Positions 17,248-25,645 of a stretch of 38,627 nucleotides of DNA are shown in pieces. Both the position numbers and the translations under genes were made by a program. Below the pieces are notes generated by a model, which was not told where the DNA came from, ran no database searches, and saw nothing but the letters and a program-made list of their open reading frames with translations. Every line of letters starts with the position of its first letter. Within the stretch, counting starts at the first letter, position 1. The DNA comes from Lentisphaeria bacterium (lineage in GTDB: Bacteria; Verrucomicrobiota; Lentisphaeria; Victivallales; Victivallaceae). The stretch is from NCBI GenBank assembly GCA_017508285.1, contig JAFVZG010000029.1, positions 1-38,627 of the forward strand, given 5' to 3'.

Positions 17248-17640
17248 TTAGCGGAAGACTTGAGAATTGGACGGCTTCACCCACAAATGGAAATCGATCT
17301 TGCGTCCGGCGATCTCCAAAGTTATCATCGTATTCAACCGGGTCAGCAGCAGCGCATAAGGAATTTTCACCTCTCCGCCGGCGACACTCACCGATACCGC
17401 ACTGCAGCCCAGAATATCCTCGCAATCGCGGAGATGCGAGATCAACTTCATCATTCTGGTCAACTTGTCGCGCAAACTCTCATCCAGAGCGTAAGCCCGG
17501 TGACAAACCGGACAGACCGCCTGAAAATCCGGATCGGCGACATTCTCCAGATCCAGAACGATCAAACCTTCACAACCGTCGGTCAGACAGTTGAAATCCA
17601 GTTTTGCTCCGCCGGAGGCGGCTGTTTCCCCGCTGCTCAT
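17248..17640 (-). CDS. unknown small protein with a four-cysteine zinc-ribbon-like motif
   Basis: A 130-residue cytoplasmic protein of unknown function. Cys18 and Cys23 (CLTDGC) and Cys43 and Cys46 (CPVC) are spaced like a zinc ribbon. A helical stretch with DKLTRMMKLISHLRDCEDILG follows, then a beta-rich tail. Its start overlaps the stop of the EIIA-like gene by four bases (ATGA), so the two are translationally coupled and probably act together. No catalytic motif is seen. Confidence 0.7.
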   Translation of the reverse strand: MSSGETAASGGAKLDFNCLTDGCEGLIVLDLENVADPDFQAVCPVCHRAYALDESLRDKLTRMMKLISHLRDCEDILGCSAVSVSVAGGEVKIPYALLLTRLNTMITLEIAGRKIDFHLWVKPSNSQVFR

Positions 17641-18104
17641 TGGGGATCGGCTTCCTGCTGAATGACTTTGAGCAATTCCACGGTATTGCCGACCGTACCG
17701 ATGATCTGCTCGATCAGTTTCGGATTGCGCAGACGGCGGGAAATGCTGGAAAGCAACTGCAAATAGGCTTCCTGATTCTCATCCGGAGCAACGGTGAATA
17801 CGATCACCCGCACCGGCTGATCATCCAACCCCTGATAGTCGGTAATGGGATTTTCACAGACACCGACGATCACATAAGGATGCAGAATATCATTTACCCG
17901 GATATGGGGCAGAGCAAGCATGCCGCCGACACCGGTGGTCATCATCTGTTCGCGTTTCCAGGCAAGCCGGAAGATAACATCGCGATTGAGTTTGGTCAAA
18001 TCTGCCGCCCTGGAGATCAACTGATCCATCACCTCCAGCTTGGTTTTCCCCACAAGAGTCATCACTGAATCCTTGTCGACATACTGGGAAAAATCATTTT
18101 TCAT
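17637..18104 (-). CDS. PTS EIIA domain protein, fructose/PtsN type
   Basis: A stand-alone EIIA2 domain of 155 residues, the class phosphorylated on His by HPr or NPr. The active-site segment GMLALPH places the phospho-accepting His at 67, matching the GIAIPH pattern of EIIA-Fru and EIIA-Ntr. The remainder follows the fold (VIVGVCENPI, VFTVAPDENQEAYLQLLSSISRRL). No EIIB or EIIC is nearby, so a regulatory PtsN-like role is more likely than sugar transport. GGAGAAAG precedes the ATG. It has its own strong promoter. Confidence 0.85.
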   Translation of the reverse strand: MKNDFSQYVDKDSVMTLVGKTKLEVMDQLISRAADLTKLNRDVIFRLAWKREQMMTTGVGGMLALPHIRVNDILHPYVIVGVCENPITDYQGLDDQPVRVIVFTVAPDENQEAYLQLLSSISRRLRNPKLIEQIIGTVGNTVELLKVIQQEADPQ

Positions 18105-18163
18105 AATTTCTTTCTCCGTATAACCGTAATAGATACCTGAAATTTCTACTTAGTGCAACTAAT

Positions 18164-18192
18164 AAAATATCGCAAAAAAATATTTTTGTCAA
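18164..18192 (-). promoter_or_regulatory. strong sigma70-type promoter before the EIIA gene
   Basis: Minus-strand perfect TTGACA (18187-18192), 17 bp, TATTTT (18164-18169), about 60 bp before the EIIA start. This has the best -35 in the window. A/T-rich sequence lies upstream up to the glycosyltransferase stop. Confidence 0.85.
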
Positions 18193-18200
18193 CTGATTTT

Positions 18201-19286
18201 TTATAATTTTTCTGAAAATCCGTTTAAAAAGTGTAAAAATCGCAAGGTTTTCAAGCCGTCAAACCACAGATGAAACGCCGCTTGCCGGGCATGCGGGCGA
18301 TCCGGGAGATTGACAAGCACCTTGCGCCAGCTCGCCGGGAAGCGTTCTTTCAGGAAAAATTCACCGGCGGCGGCAGGGAGCGTGAAAAGGAATTTTTCCG
18401 GAGTTTCCAGATGCTCATCATCGGCATTTGCCAGTACCTTTTTCAACACTTCAAAGGCTCCGTCAGGTATCTCATTCAACGCTTCTTTGCGCAATAAAGC
18501 CGCCATCGCAGGCCCGGTGCCGAAAGGAACTCTGGTGGATATCCGGGGCGACGGATGCACCAGTTTTTCCGGCAATATCCTCACCCCGCCGACCTTTGCC
18601 ACCGCCTGAAGAAAGTAAAAATCCTCCCCTGCATCACGCACTTTCATCCCACCGGATCGCACATAGGCATCGCATCTGACCGCAAATGCCGAACCGATGG
18701 AGGCAAAAGCGTAAGGCGAACCGGCATAACGCAATTTTTCCACATAGCGCAGTAAATACGCTTCATAACGGTCGATCGCCTGCTGGTGTTCACGGTCTGC
18801 GGCCTGCTGATGGGAAAAACCGATGGAAACTGCCCCGCCTTTGAGGGCCTCAGGCAGAACTTTGACAAAATACTCTTTTTCCACGACCGTATCGGCATCC
18901 AGAGAAAATATGACACTCTTTTCCATATCTCCGGCATTGAGAGTGTTTATAAAGGCATCCATACCGGCTTTTCTTGCGCCGCCGACCCCGCCGGTAAATT
19001 CCGGCAGATAAAGGGGGATCACTCCGGGAAATACTCCGCTGCGGATCAGATTCAAAAGTTTTTCCGATTCCGTTTTATCTGTTCCGGCAGGGTAATTGAT
19101 CACGGCGATCACCGCAATATTTTCCTTTACCTCTTTCAATGCCTGCCGGATGGAATACTCCGTGGCACCGAAGTGCGCCAATTCATTGTATACCGGGATC
19201 ACCACCGCATGACGGAAGTGCCGGGAAAGATCATCAAGATGCTCCGGATTGCGCCGCTGATACTTTCTGAGATCGAATTCTCTCAT
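18201..19286 (-). CDS. family 2 glycosyltransferase
   Basis: A 361-residue GT-A fold protein that would transfer a sugar from a nucleotide donor. After about 25 residues it begins HAVVIPVYNE, the usual nucleotide-binding strand, followed by FTGGVGGARKAGMD and the metal-binding SLDADT (DxD-type) motif. The acceptor region has GSAFAVRCDAY and GEDFYF (an ED-type catalytic acid). No membrane helix is clear, so it is probably cytosolic or membrane-associated. The start overlaps hydE by ATGA. Donor and acceptor are unknown. It is the last gene of the long ricT operon. Confidence 0.85.
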   Translation of the reverse strand: MREFDLRKYQRRNPEHLDDLSRHFRHAVVIPVYNELAHFGATEYSIRQALKEVKENIAVIAVINYPAGTDKTESEKLLNLIRSGVFPGVIPLYLPEFTGGVGGARKAGMDAFINTLNAGDMEKSVIFSLDADTVVEKEYFVKVLPEALKGGAVSIGFSHQQAADREHQQAIDRYEAYLLRYVEKLRYAGSPYAFASIGSAFAVRCDAYVRSGGMKVRDAGEDFYFLQAVAKVGGVRILPEKLVHPSPRISTRVPFGTGPAMAALLRKEALNEIPDGAFEVLKKVLANADDEHLETPEKFLFTLPAAAGEFFLKERFPASWRKVLVNLPDRPHARQAAFHLWFDGLKTLRFLHFLNGFSEKL

Positions 19287-20383
19287 TTGCCGCTCCCGGT
19301 TCTCCGGAAAAAATGCAGCGGGTCGCCCGCAGAATTGAAGCGGGGTGCTTCGCCGATCGCCGCCAGACTGCGGATCAGATTTTCCCGGATGCTCAGGGAA
19401 TTCTCATCCAGAGACGGTTTTCCGTTGTAAAGCTGATAATCCCGGCGGAAAGCCACATCCCCCACATTGGGCATTATCACATTTGCTCCGGCAAGGATGC
19501 CTCTTTCCCTGCCCTGAGCCGGGTCGATGGTCTGCAAAGCCGTCGTGGCGGCAATATTCACATCGCGCAGCACCAGCCGGGTGACGGCGATCATCCGCAA
19601 AGACAACTGCAGACGCTGCTCTGCCATATTACCGCTGTCAGGGTACTGCTGCCCCAAAGGAGTATCTGTCTGAGGAAGATAGGGTCCCATACCGATCATA
19701 TCCAGATCCATATCCCGGAAAAATGCGATATCTGCCGCCAGATCTTTCAGAGTTTGCCCCGGCAGACCGATCATCACTCCGGAACCGGTTTGGAACCCTG
19801 CCTGCTGCAACCGCTTCAAAGCGGCTTTGCGTTCAGAAAAAAGTGCCTCTGCCGGATGGATGGCATTGAAGATCTTTTCGCTGGAACTTTCGATCCGGAG
19901 CAGATATCTGGTCGCTCCGGCTTCGCGCCACCGCCGGTAAGTATCCAAACTCTCCTCCCCGCAGGAAAGAGTTATCCCGAATCCCGGAGCAAGGGCGGAA
20001 ATTTTTCCGACCACCCTTTCCACAAAACCGGCAAATTCCTCATCGGAGCGTTCCCCGCTTTGCAATACTACCGAGCCGTAACCGAATTCCAGAGCCTTTT
20101 CCGCCGCGGAAACGATCTCATTTTCACTCATCCGGTAACGGGTGACTTTGCCGTTGCTTTTGCGGATACCGCAATAAAAACAATCCCGGGTGCAGATGTT
20201 GGAAAATTCGATCAATCCCCGCAAATTCACCATCCGCCCGCAGATTTCACATTTAAGTTGATAAGCAGCATCGAAAAGTGCTTTTTCAGCAGTTTCATCC
20301 GGCGGGGCAAGCAAAGTTGCGATCTCGCCGGTATCCGCAAACTTTCCGGAAACGACTTTTTCCAGAATCCGGTAAAAATCCAT
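19283..20383 (-). CDS. hydE: [FeFe]-hydrogenase H-cluster maturase HydE, radical SAM
   Basis: Radical SAM enzyme that helps build the dithiomethylamine-bridged diiron subcluster of [FeFe]-hydrogenase. The CX3CX2C motif CTRDCFYC (Cys 64, 68, 71) binds the 4Fe-4S cluster; TRYRMSENEI, LQSGERSDEE and GVMIGLPGQT are typical HydE blocks. I prefer HydE over the related PylB or BioB from these blocks and the 366-residue length. ATG 20383 follows AGAGG by 7 nt; a TTG six bases earlier is less likely. HydF, HydG and the hydrogenase are not in the window. The neighbours are a transporter permease and a glycosyltransferase. Confidence 0.88.
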   Translation of the reverse strand: MDFYRILEKVVSGKFADTGEIATLLAPPDETAEKALFDAAYQLKCEICGRMVNLRGLIEFSNICTRDCFYCGIRKSNGKVTRYRMSENEIVSAAEKALEFGYGSVVLQSGERSDEEFAGFVERVVGKISALAPGFGITLSCGEESLDTYRRWREAGATRYLLRIESSSEKIFNAIHPAEALFSERKAALKRLQQAGFQTGSGVMIGLPGQTLKDLAADIAFFRDMDLDMIGMGPYLPQTDTPLGQQYPDSGNMAEQRLQLSLRMIAVTRLVLRDVNIAATTALQTIDPAQGRERGILAGANVIMPNVGDVAFRRDYQLYNGKPSLDENSLSIRENLIRSLAAIGEAPRFNSAGDPLHFFRRTGSGK

Positions 20384-20385
20384 CG

Positions 20386-21549
20386 TCAAACCTCTTTCAC
20401 ATCAAACGCCCGGCGCAGACCTTCACCGGTAAAGTTAAAGGAAAGCACCGCAATGAACAGTGCCAATCCGGGGAAAAATGTCAAATGCCAATACGACAGC
20501 GGATTATCAAACGCCTGACGCAGAAGATTCCCCCAGCTCGCCGTCGGCGGCTGCACCCCGAAACCGAGAAAACTCAATCCGCTTTCACTCATGATCGCTC
20601 CTGCCACCATAAAAGGGATGCTTATAAGTATGCAGCTGACCGTATTCGGCAGAAGATGACGGAACATTATCCGCCACCGGGGAATACCGGCAACAGCACA
20701 ACTTTGGATATAAGGCAGGGAACTCTCTTTCAAAACCTCTCCGCGCACCAGCATCGCCAGAGATATCCACGCAGTACAGCCGATGACCGCCACCAGAAGC
20801 GGAATGGATTGCCCGATCTTACAATCCCGCATCATCGACATCAATATCAAAAGCAGTAAAAAGGTCGGGAAACAGAGCAGTATTTCCACTATACGCATCA
20901 CAAAAAGGTCGAATTTCCCCTTGAAAAATCCGGTACACATCCCCACTGTCACCCCGATCACCAGTGCCAGAAGTGTGGCAAAGATCCCTGCTGCCAGCGA
21001 GACCCGCGCACCGTAGATCAACCGCGATAAAAGATCCCTGCCCACATCATCGCAACCGAGCAGATGCTTTGCAGAAGGCGGTTCGTAAGGGGTTCCGGCG
21101 ATCTCATCCGGCCCGTAAGGCACCGGAGCGAAGATGACAAAATCCGCCCGCTGCGCCGACTGCCGGTAATCCCGTTTATCCATCACCGGTTCAGCCAGTA
21201 TGAAAAGCAAAGCGCAAATCAATGCCGTCGCCCCGGTAAAGACCCGGCGCATCACCGGCTTACGCCGTAAAATCAGACGGTAAAAGAGCCATGCCGGGAG
21301 CATCAATGCCGTGAAATTGGCAATCTTTTCCAGCCACACTTCAGAACTTTCCGGAGCGAAAAAAAATCTTAAAAACGGCATCGACCAGGTTCCTTCCCCG
21401 TCGATCAGCAGCAACGGTCTGCCATTGGCGATCAAAGGTGCAAAAATTGCGGGGATCAACAAAAAAATTATCCCGGCGACTCCGGAAACGGCACTGCGGC
21501 TGGAGAAAAATTTTTTCCGGATGGAATGGATATATGCGGATTCTGCCAT
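20386..21549 (-). CDS. ABC transporter permease, OppC/DppC type
   Basis: Inner-membrane subunit of a peptide or oligosaccharide-type ABC importer, 387 residues. It has an N-terminal cytoplasmic tail and first helix (about 22-42), a long insertion with two more hydrophobic stretches (about 75-120), and then the BPD permease domain with GCDDVGRDLLSRLIYGARVSL and the EAA loop AVAGIPRWRIMFRHLLPN that contacts the ATPase. SGLSFLGFGV and PSWGN-like PTASWGN are typical OppC endings. It shares a TAATG overlap with the binding protein. The partner permease OppB and the ATPases are absent here. Confidence 0.92.
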   Translation of the reverse strand: MAESAYIHSIRKKFFSSRSAVSGVAGIIFLLIPAIFAPLIANGRPLLLIDGEGTWSMPFLRFFFAPESSEVWLEKIANFTALMLPAWLFYRLILRRKPVMRRVFTGATALICALLFILAEPVMDKRDYRQSAQRADFVIFAPVPYGPDEIAGTPYEPPSAKHLLGCDDVGRDLLSRLIYGARVSLAAGIFATLLALVIGVTVGMCTGFFKGKFDLFVMRIVEILLCFPTFLLLLILMSMMRDCKIGQSIPLLVAVIGCTAWISLAMLVRGEVLKESSLPYIQSCAVAGIPRWRIMFRHLLPNTVSCILISIPFMVAGAIMSESGLSFLGFGVQPPTASWGNLLRQAFDNPLSYWHLTFFPGLALFIAVLSFNFTGEGLRRAFDVKEV

Positions 21550-23360
21550 TACCGTTTCTCCCTCTCTTTTCCCGCCAGTTCCGTCAGAGAAAGCGGGCGG
21601 AAACTCTTTACCGCCTTTGCTCTGGCATCGACATTTACCGAAAGATACTTCCAGCGGACAAAGCCGAAGTCATGCCGGATGCTGTTTTGCAGCCACGGAT
21701 AATTCAACACCCCGGAAACCGGAAATCCCTCGTAGATCCAGACACATTTATCTTCCAGCAGCGTCACCATCTGCAAATACAATTCCGTGCGTTCACTCCC
21801 CTCATCCAGAGCCAGAGCCGCCTCGTAGAGCCGGTCAAACTCCGGATCGGCAAAACCGCAATAGTTGCAGCTGCCGATATTTTTTGAGTAAAAAAGCTGC
21901 AGAAAATTTGCCGCATCCGGATAATCACCGATCCATGAATAGCGGAAAAGCTGAAACCTTCCCCGCCGCAATTTATCCACAAACCGGGGACGGGAGTTGA
22001 GCCGGGAAGTCACCGTTATACCGATCTGCCGCCAGTCGTCACTTGCCAATTCCCCCATCTGCCGGTGACCGACACTGGAACCTGCCTGATCGAAGTCAAA
22101 TTGCAGACTTTTGCCGGTCGCCGGATCGATACCGCCGGGGAAACCGGCTTCGGCGAGCAGTTGTTTCACCTTTTCAAGATCCGGAGATACCGGGGCATCT
22201 GCCGGAATAAATCCTGCCACCCCTTCCGGTACCGGCCCGGCGGCGGGGATCAGCATCCCGGATGCGTGTTCCACCCGGCGGCGGATGTCGTAAGCCATCT
22301 TCAACGCCTGACGCAGTTTGAGGTTTTTCCCCAGCAGCGGATCGCGGAAGTTGAAGCCGACATAACGGATCTCAAATTCCGGGCGGTGTTCCAGAGTGAC
22401 GCCTCTGGCGGCAAGAGCCGGAATGACCTCCCCGCCGGCAGCAAGGGTTTCATGATTATCTTTATCCAGAGCATTGCAATCCAGTTTTCCCTGCAGAAAG
22501 AGCATCCATTGGGTCATGACCTGACGGATCTGGCTGATCTCCACACCGTCAAGCAGCGGCAGCGGCCGCTTCCGGTCAGCCGGATCGGCGGCACCGGGGA
22601 AAAACTCCTGACGGTAAGCCGGATTGCGGACAAAACTCAACCGCAGATTGGGTATCCACTTTTTAAGAATGAATGGCCCGCTGCCCGCCGGATCACGGGC
22701 AAGTGAACTCTTTTTTTTCTCCAAAACCGCCCGATGCGAAACGATCCCGGCATTGGGCATGGCAAGCAGATAGAGAAACCCCGGATCAGGTTCATCAAGA
22801 GTAAGGATGAATTCCCGCTTTGAAATGATCTTTATTCCCGGGATATCCGACTTGTAAACCGAGTTATCCCCCGGCGGCAGAGAGGCAGACTTTTTGCGGA
22901 ATTCCCCCAACCCGGCGATCCGGTTGCGGTAGATCCAGTATACCGGACTGTGGTTGCGGGCATCGGCAATGCGGAGAATGGAAAACTTCACATCCTCTGC
23001 CGTCACCTTCCCCAATTCCCGGTCGGCAAAGTAAAGATCATCCCGCAATTCGCAGCGGTAACTGCGCCGATCCGCCGAAATGACCGGCATCTTTGCCAAC
23101 ATCGACGGCACCAGTTTGTATGGCCGCTCAAGGTAGTCATACTGCACCAGAGTATCATAGCAAAGTGCCGTAAGATCCCGGCTGGCAAGGTCATCGGCAA
23201 ATGCCGGATCGAGAGTTTTCACCGTTCCCCCGGAAGCACTGTATAAAATGCGCGGAGCTGCCGCTCCGTTCCCGGAGGAAAATTTCCCGCAGAAACAGAG
23301 ACAGACAACAACTGCCGCAAACAGTATCCCGGCAAGGATAAAACGGTGACTTTTTTTCAT
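21549..23360 (-). CDS. extracytoplasmic solute-binding protein, SBP family 5 (OppA/DppA type)
   Basis: A 603-residue periplasmic binding protein for peptides or oligosaccharides. The N-terminus has a signal or anchor (KKSHRF, then a hydrophobic run to CLCFCGK); a lipobox is uncertain. Family 5 marks include GGTVKTLDPAFADD, YDTLVQYD, AEDVKFSILR, a central KLRQALKMAYDIRRRVEHASG, and RYSWIGDYPDAANFLQLFYS with a C-terminal EDKCVWIYEGFPV. It is coupled to rhaB upstream and to the OppC-like permease downstream by TAATG overlaps. Its position after rhamnulokinase hints at a rhamnose-containing saccharide, but the family more often binds peptides. Confidence 0.9.
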   Translation of the reverse strand: MKKSHRFILAGILFAAVVVCLCFCGKFSSGNGAAAPRILYSASGGTVKTLDPAFADDLASRDLTALCYDTLVQYDYLERPYKLVPSMLAKMPVISADRRSYRCELRDDLYFADRELGKVTAEDVKFSILRIADARNHSPVYWIYRNRIAGLGEFRKKSASLPPGDNSVYKSDIPGIKIISKREFILTLDEPDPGFLYLLAMPNAGIVSHRAVLEKKKSSLARDPAGSGPFILKKWIPNLRLSFVRNPAYRQEFFPGAADPADRKRPLPLLDGVEISQIRQVMTQWMLFLQGKLDCNALDKDNHETLAAGGEVIPALAARGVTLEHRPEFEIRYVGFNFRDPLLGKNLKLRQALKMAYDIRRRVEHASGMLIPAAGPVPEGVAGFIPADAPVSPDLEKVKQLLAEAGFPGGIDPATGKSLQFDFDQAGSSVGHRQMGELASDDWRQIGITVTSRLNSRPRFVDKLRRGRFQLFRYSWIGDYPDAANFLQLFYSKNIGSCNYCGFADPEFDRLYEAALALDEGSERTELYLQMVTLLEDKCVWIYEGFPVSGVLNYPWLQNSIRHDFGFVRWKYLSVNVDARAKAVKSFRPLSLTELAGKEREKR

Positions 23361-24835
23361 TATCCGGCGATCGCAAGGAATTTATCCTTGACAGAATTAT
23401 ACTTTTCAGTCATCACCGCATCCGGAGCAAAGGTCTTCAACTCAAAGGAGTTGCGTATCACCTGACGCACCCCGGCAAGATCGGGCAATTCGCCGTCAGC
23501 CATCGCCTGCACCAGAATATTACCGGCGGCAGTGGCTTCCACGGGCCCGGCGACCACCTGACGGTCAAGGGCGCAGGCGGCAAGTTCCATCAAAAAGCCG
23601 TCTTTGGTTCCGCCGCCGACCACATTCAAACAGGCGTATTTCACACCGAGCAGTTTTTCCAGCATCTCAAGTTTGCTGCAGAAATAGAGAGCCAGACTGT
23701 CATATACCGCCCGGATGACCTCGGCATCGCTGATATTTTCCCCCTGTCCGGTACGCCGGATGAATGCCCGGATATTACCCGGCATATCTCCGGGAGCGGC
23801 AAATTCGGCGCAGTTGGGATTGATGAAATATTTGCACGGTTCGCTGTTGCGCGCCATATTTTCCATGTCGTTGAAAGAGAGATTTTTACCCTCTTCATTC
23901 CAGACCCGGCGCAGCTCCTGGAAGAGCCATGAACCCATGATATTGGTCAAAAAGCGGATCTTGCCGCCGACACCGCCTTCGTTGGTGATGGATTCTTTCT
24001 CTGATTCAGCGGTAATAAACGGAGCATCATTTTCCGCACCGAGCAGTGCCCAGGTGCCGGCACTGAGATACGCCCACTGCCCCTGAAGCGGAGCCGGAAC
24101 CGCCGCCACAGCACTGGCAGTATCATGGGAACCGCACTTGTAGATCGGAATGGGGCCACAGCCGAATTCGGCACAGAGTTCCGCGCTGAGCATTCCCGCC
24201 GGAGTCGCCGCCGGTACGATTTCGGGGAAGACCTCTTTGGGAAGTCCGAGAATATCGATCAACTCCCAATCCCACTGCCGCTTGACCGGATCAAGCAGAT
24301 TGGTGGTGGAGCAGAAGGTGTATTCCGCTACCGGAGTGCCGCCCAGCGAAAGAGCAAGAGCATCCGGTACCGGCAGGAAAAAGGAGTTTTCAAAATCTTC
24401 CGGATGCTCCTCATAATGGGCGCATAACTGATAGATGGTATTGAGGGTCATGCACTGAATACCGGTACGCTTGTAAAGATCGGCTTGAGAGATCTTCTGC
24501 CAGACCTTCTCTGAAGCGGCGATGGTGCGCTGATCCCGGTAGTTATAGGGCAGACGGCGCATGGCAAGAGTCTCTTTATCAAAAAAGACATAATCCACCC
24601 CCCAGGTGTCGATGGAAATACCGTCAAGTTTTATCCCGGTGGCAAGAGCATTGCGCAAGCCGGTTTTCAACTCATTGCAGAGCCGGGGGTAATCCCAGTA
24701 GAATGAACCGTCGATCTCCACCGGTCCATTGGGAAAACGGTGGACTTCCTGCATGGCAAGTTTGCCGTCAGACAGAGTGCCGATGATCGCTCTGCCGCTG
24801 GATGCGCCCAAATCGAATGCGAGAAAATTTTTCAT
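23360..24835 (-). CDS. rhaB: rhamnulokinase
   Basis: FGGY-family sugar kinase that phosphorylates L-rhamnulose at O-1. The 491-residue protein has the N-terminal ATPase strand FLAFDLGASSGR, the RhaB-typical SIDTWGVDYVF and YRDQRT, FCSTTNLLDP, CGSHDTASAVAAVP, and a C-terminal VVGGGTKDGFL phosphate loop. A/G-rich AGGAAAAG precedes the start. No RhaA or RhaD is in the window. It lies 30 bp after the HIS6-type gene and is overlapped by the binding-protein gene. Confidence 0.94.
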   Translation of the reverse strand: MKNFLAFDLGASSGRAIIGTLSDGKLAMQEVHRFPNGPVEIDGSFYWDYPRLCNELKTGLRNALATGIKLDGISIDTWGVDYVFFDKETLAMRRLPYNYRDQRTIAASEKVWQKISQADLYKRTGIQCMTLNTIYQLCAHYEEHPEDFENSFFLPVPDALALSLGGTPVAEYTFCSTTNLLDPVKRQWDWELIDILGLPKEVFPEIVPAATPAGMLSAELCAEFGCGPIPIYKCGSHDTASAVAAVPAPLQGQWAYLSAGTWALLGAENDAPFITAESEKESITNEGGVGGKIRFLTNIMGSWLFQELRRVWNEEGKNLSFNDMENMARNSEPCKYFINPNCAEFAAPGDMPGNIRAFIRRTGQGENISDAEVIRAVYDSLALYFCSKLEMLEKLLGVKYACLNVVGGGTKDGFLMELAACALDRQVVAGPVEATAAGNILVQAMADGELPDLAGVRQVIRNSFELKTFAPDAVMTEKYNSVKDKFLAIAG

Positions 24836-24865
24836 TTTTCTTTTCCTGTGATTTGATGTTTATAC

Positions 24866-25645
24866 TTAAAAACCGTTGTTGTAATTGACAATATCCCGGT
24901 AAGAGAGGCTGCCGCCGAATATATCCAATGCCGAACCGATGGTGTAATCAATGCGCCCTTTGCCGCAATTTTCGATAGTGTGAATATCTCCGATCGAGGC
25001 GATGCCTCCGGCATAGACACACTTTACCGGAGAATCAGCGGCAAGCATGGCGACCAATTCAGCATCTATTCCTCCGCATTTGCCTTCCACATCCACCGCA
25101 TGGATGAGAAACTCCGAACAGCTTTCGGCAAGAAATTCAAGGGTCTGCCGGTTAACCTCAACATTTGTAAAATTTTTCCACCGGTCGGTCACCACCATAT
25201 ATCTGCCATCCGGCAGTTTCCGGCAGGAAAGATCAAGCACGATCCTCTGCCTGCCGACCGCCTTGAGCAGTTTCTGCAGATTATCACTCCGGAACTCCCC
25301 ACCGGAAAAGACAAAACTGGTCACGATAACCGCCATTGCCCCGGCATCAAGAAAATCTCCGGCGTTACCGTCATTGACCCCACCGCCCAGCTGCAAACCG
25401 CCGGGATAAGCGCGCAAAGCCGCCAGAGCCGCTTCATCATTACCGGCACCGAGTTTGATCACATGACCGCCGGAAAGAGCATCGTCACGGTACATCCCGG
25501 CAAAATATTCCGGAGGATATTCCGAAACGAAATTGGTCTGCAAAGCTCTCTCCCCGGCGGCAGTATTGAGAGTGCCGCCGACGATCTGTTTGACTTTGCC
25601 GTCATGCAGATCGATACAGGGCCGGAATTTTGCCCGCAACATCAT
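24866..25645 (-). CDS. ProFAR isomerase of eukaryotic HIS6 type (HisA function)
   Basis: A TIM-barrel isomerase that converts ProFAR to PRFAR in histidine synthesis. The 259-residue sequence follows the yeast His6/plant HISN3 pattern, not bacterial HisA: RPCIDLHDGKVKQIVGGTL at the N-terminus (likely catalytic Asp12), TNFVSEYPPEYFAGMY, HVIKLGAGNDEAA, LQLGGGVND, VTSFVF, VLDLSCRK, FLIHAVDVEGKCGGID (second Asp near 185), CVYAGGI and IGSALDIFGG. The start ATG overlaps the previous stop (ATGA) and follows GGAGGAG at 8 nt. No other his gene is nearby. HisA function is expected from the family; a different aldose-amine isomerisation cannot be excluded. Confidence 0.88.
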   Translation of the reverse strand: MMLRAKFRPCIDLHDGKVKQIVGGTLNTAAGERALQTNFVSEYPPEYFAGMYRDDALSGGHVIKLGAGNDEAALAALRAYPGGLQLGGGVNDGNAGDFLDAGAMAVIVTSFVFSGGEFRSDNLQKLLKAVGRQRIVLDLSCRKLPDGRYMVVTDRWKNFTNVEVNRQTLEFLAESCSEFLIHAVDVEGKCGGIDAELVAMLAADSPVKCVYAGGIASIGDIHTIENCGKGRIDYTIGSALDIFGGSLSYRDIVNYNNGF

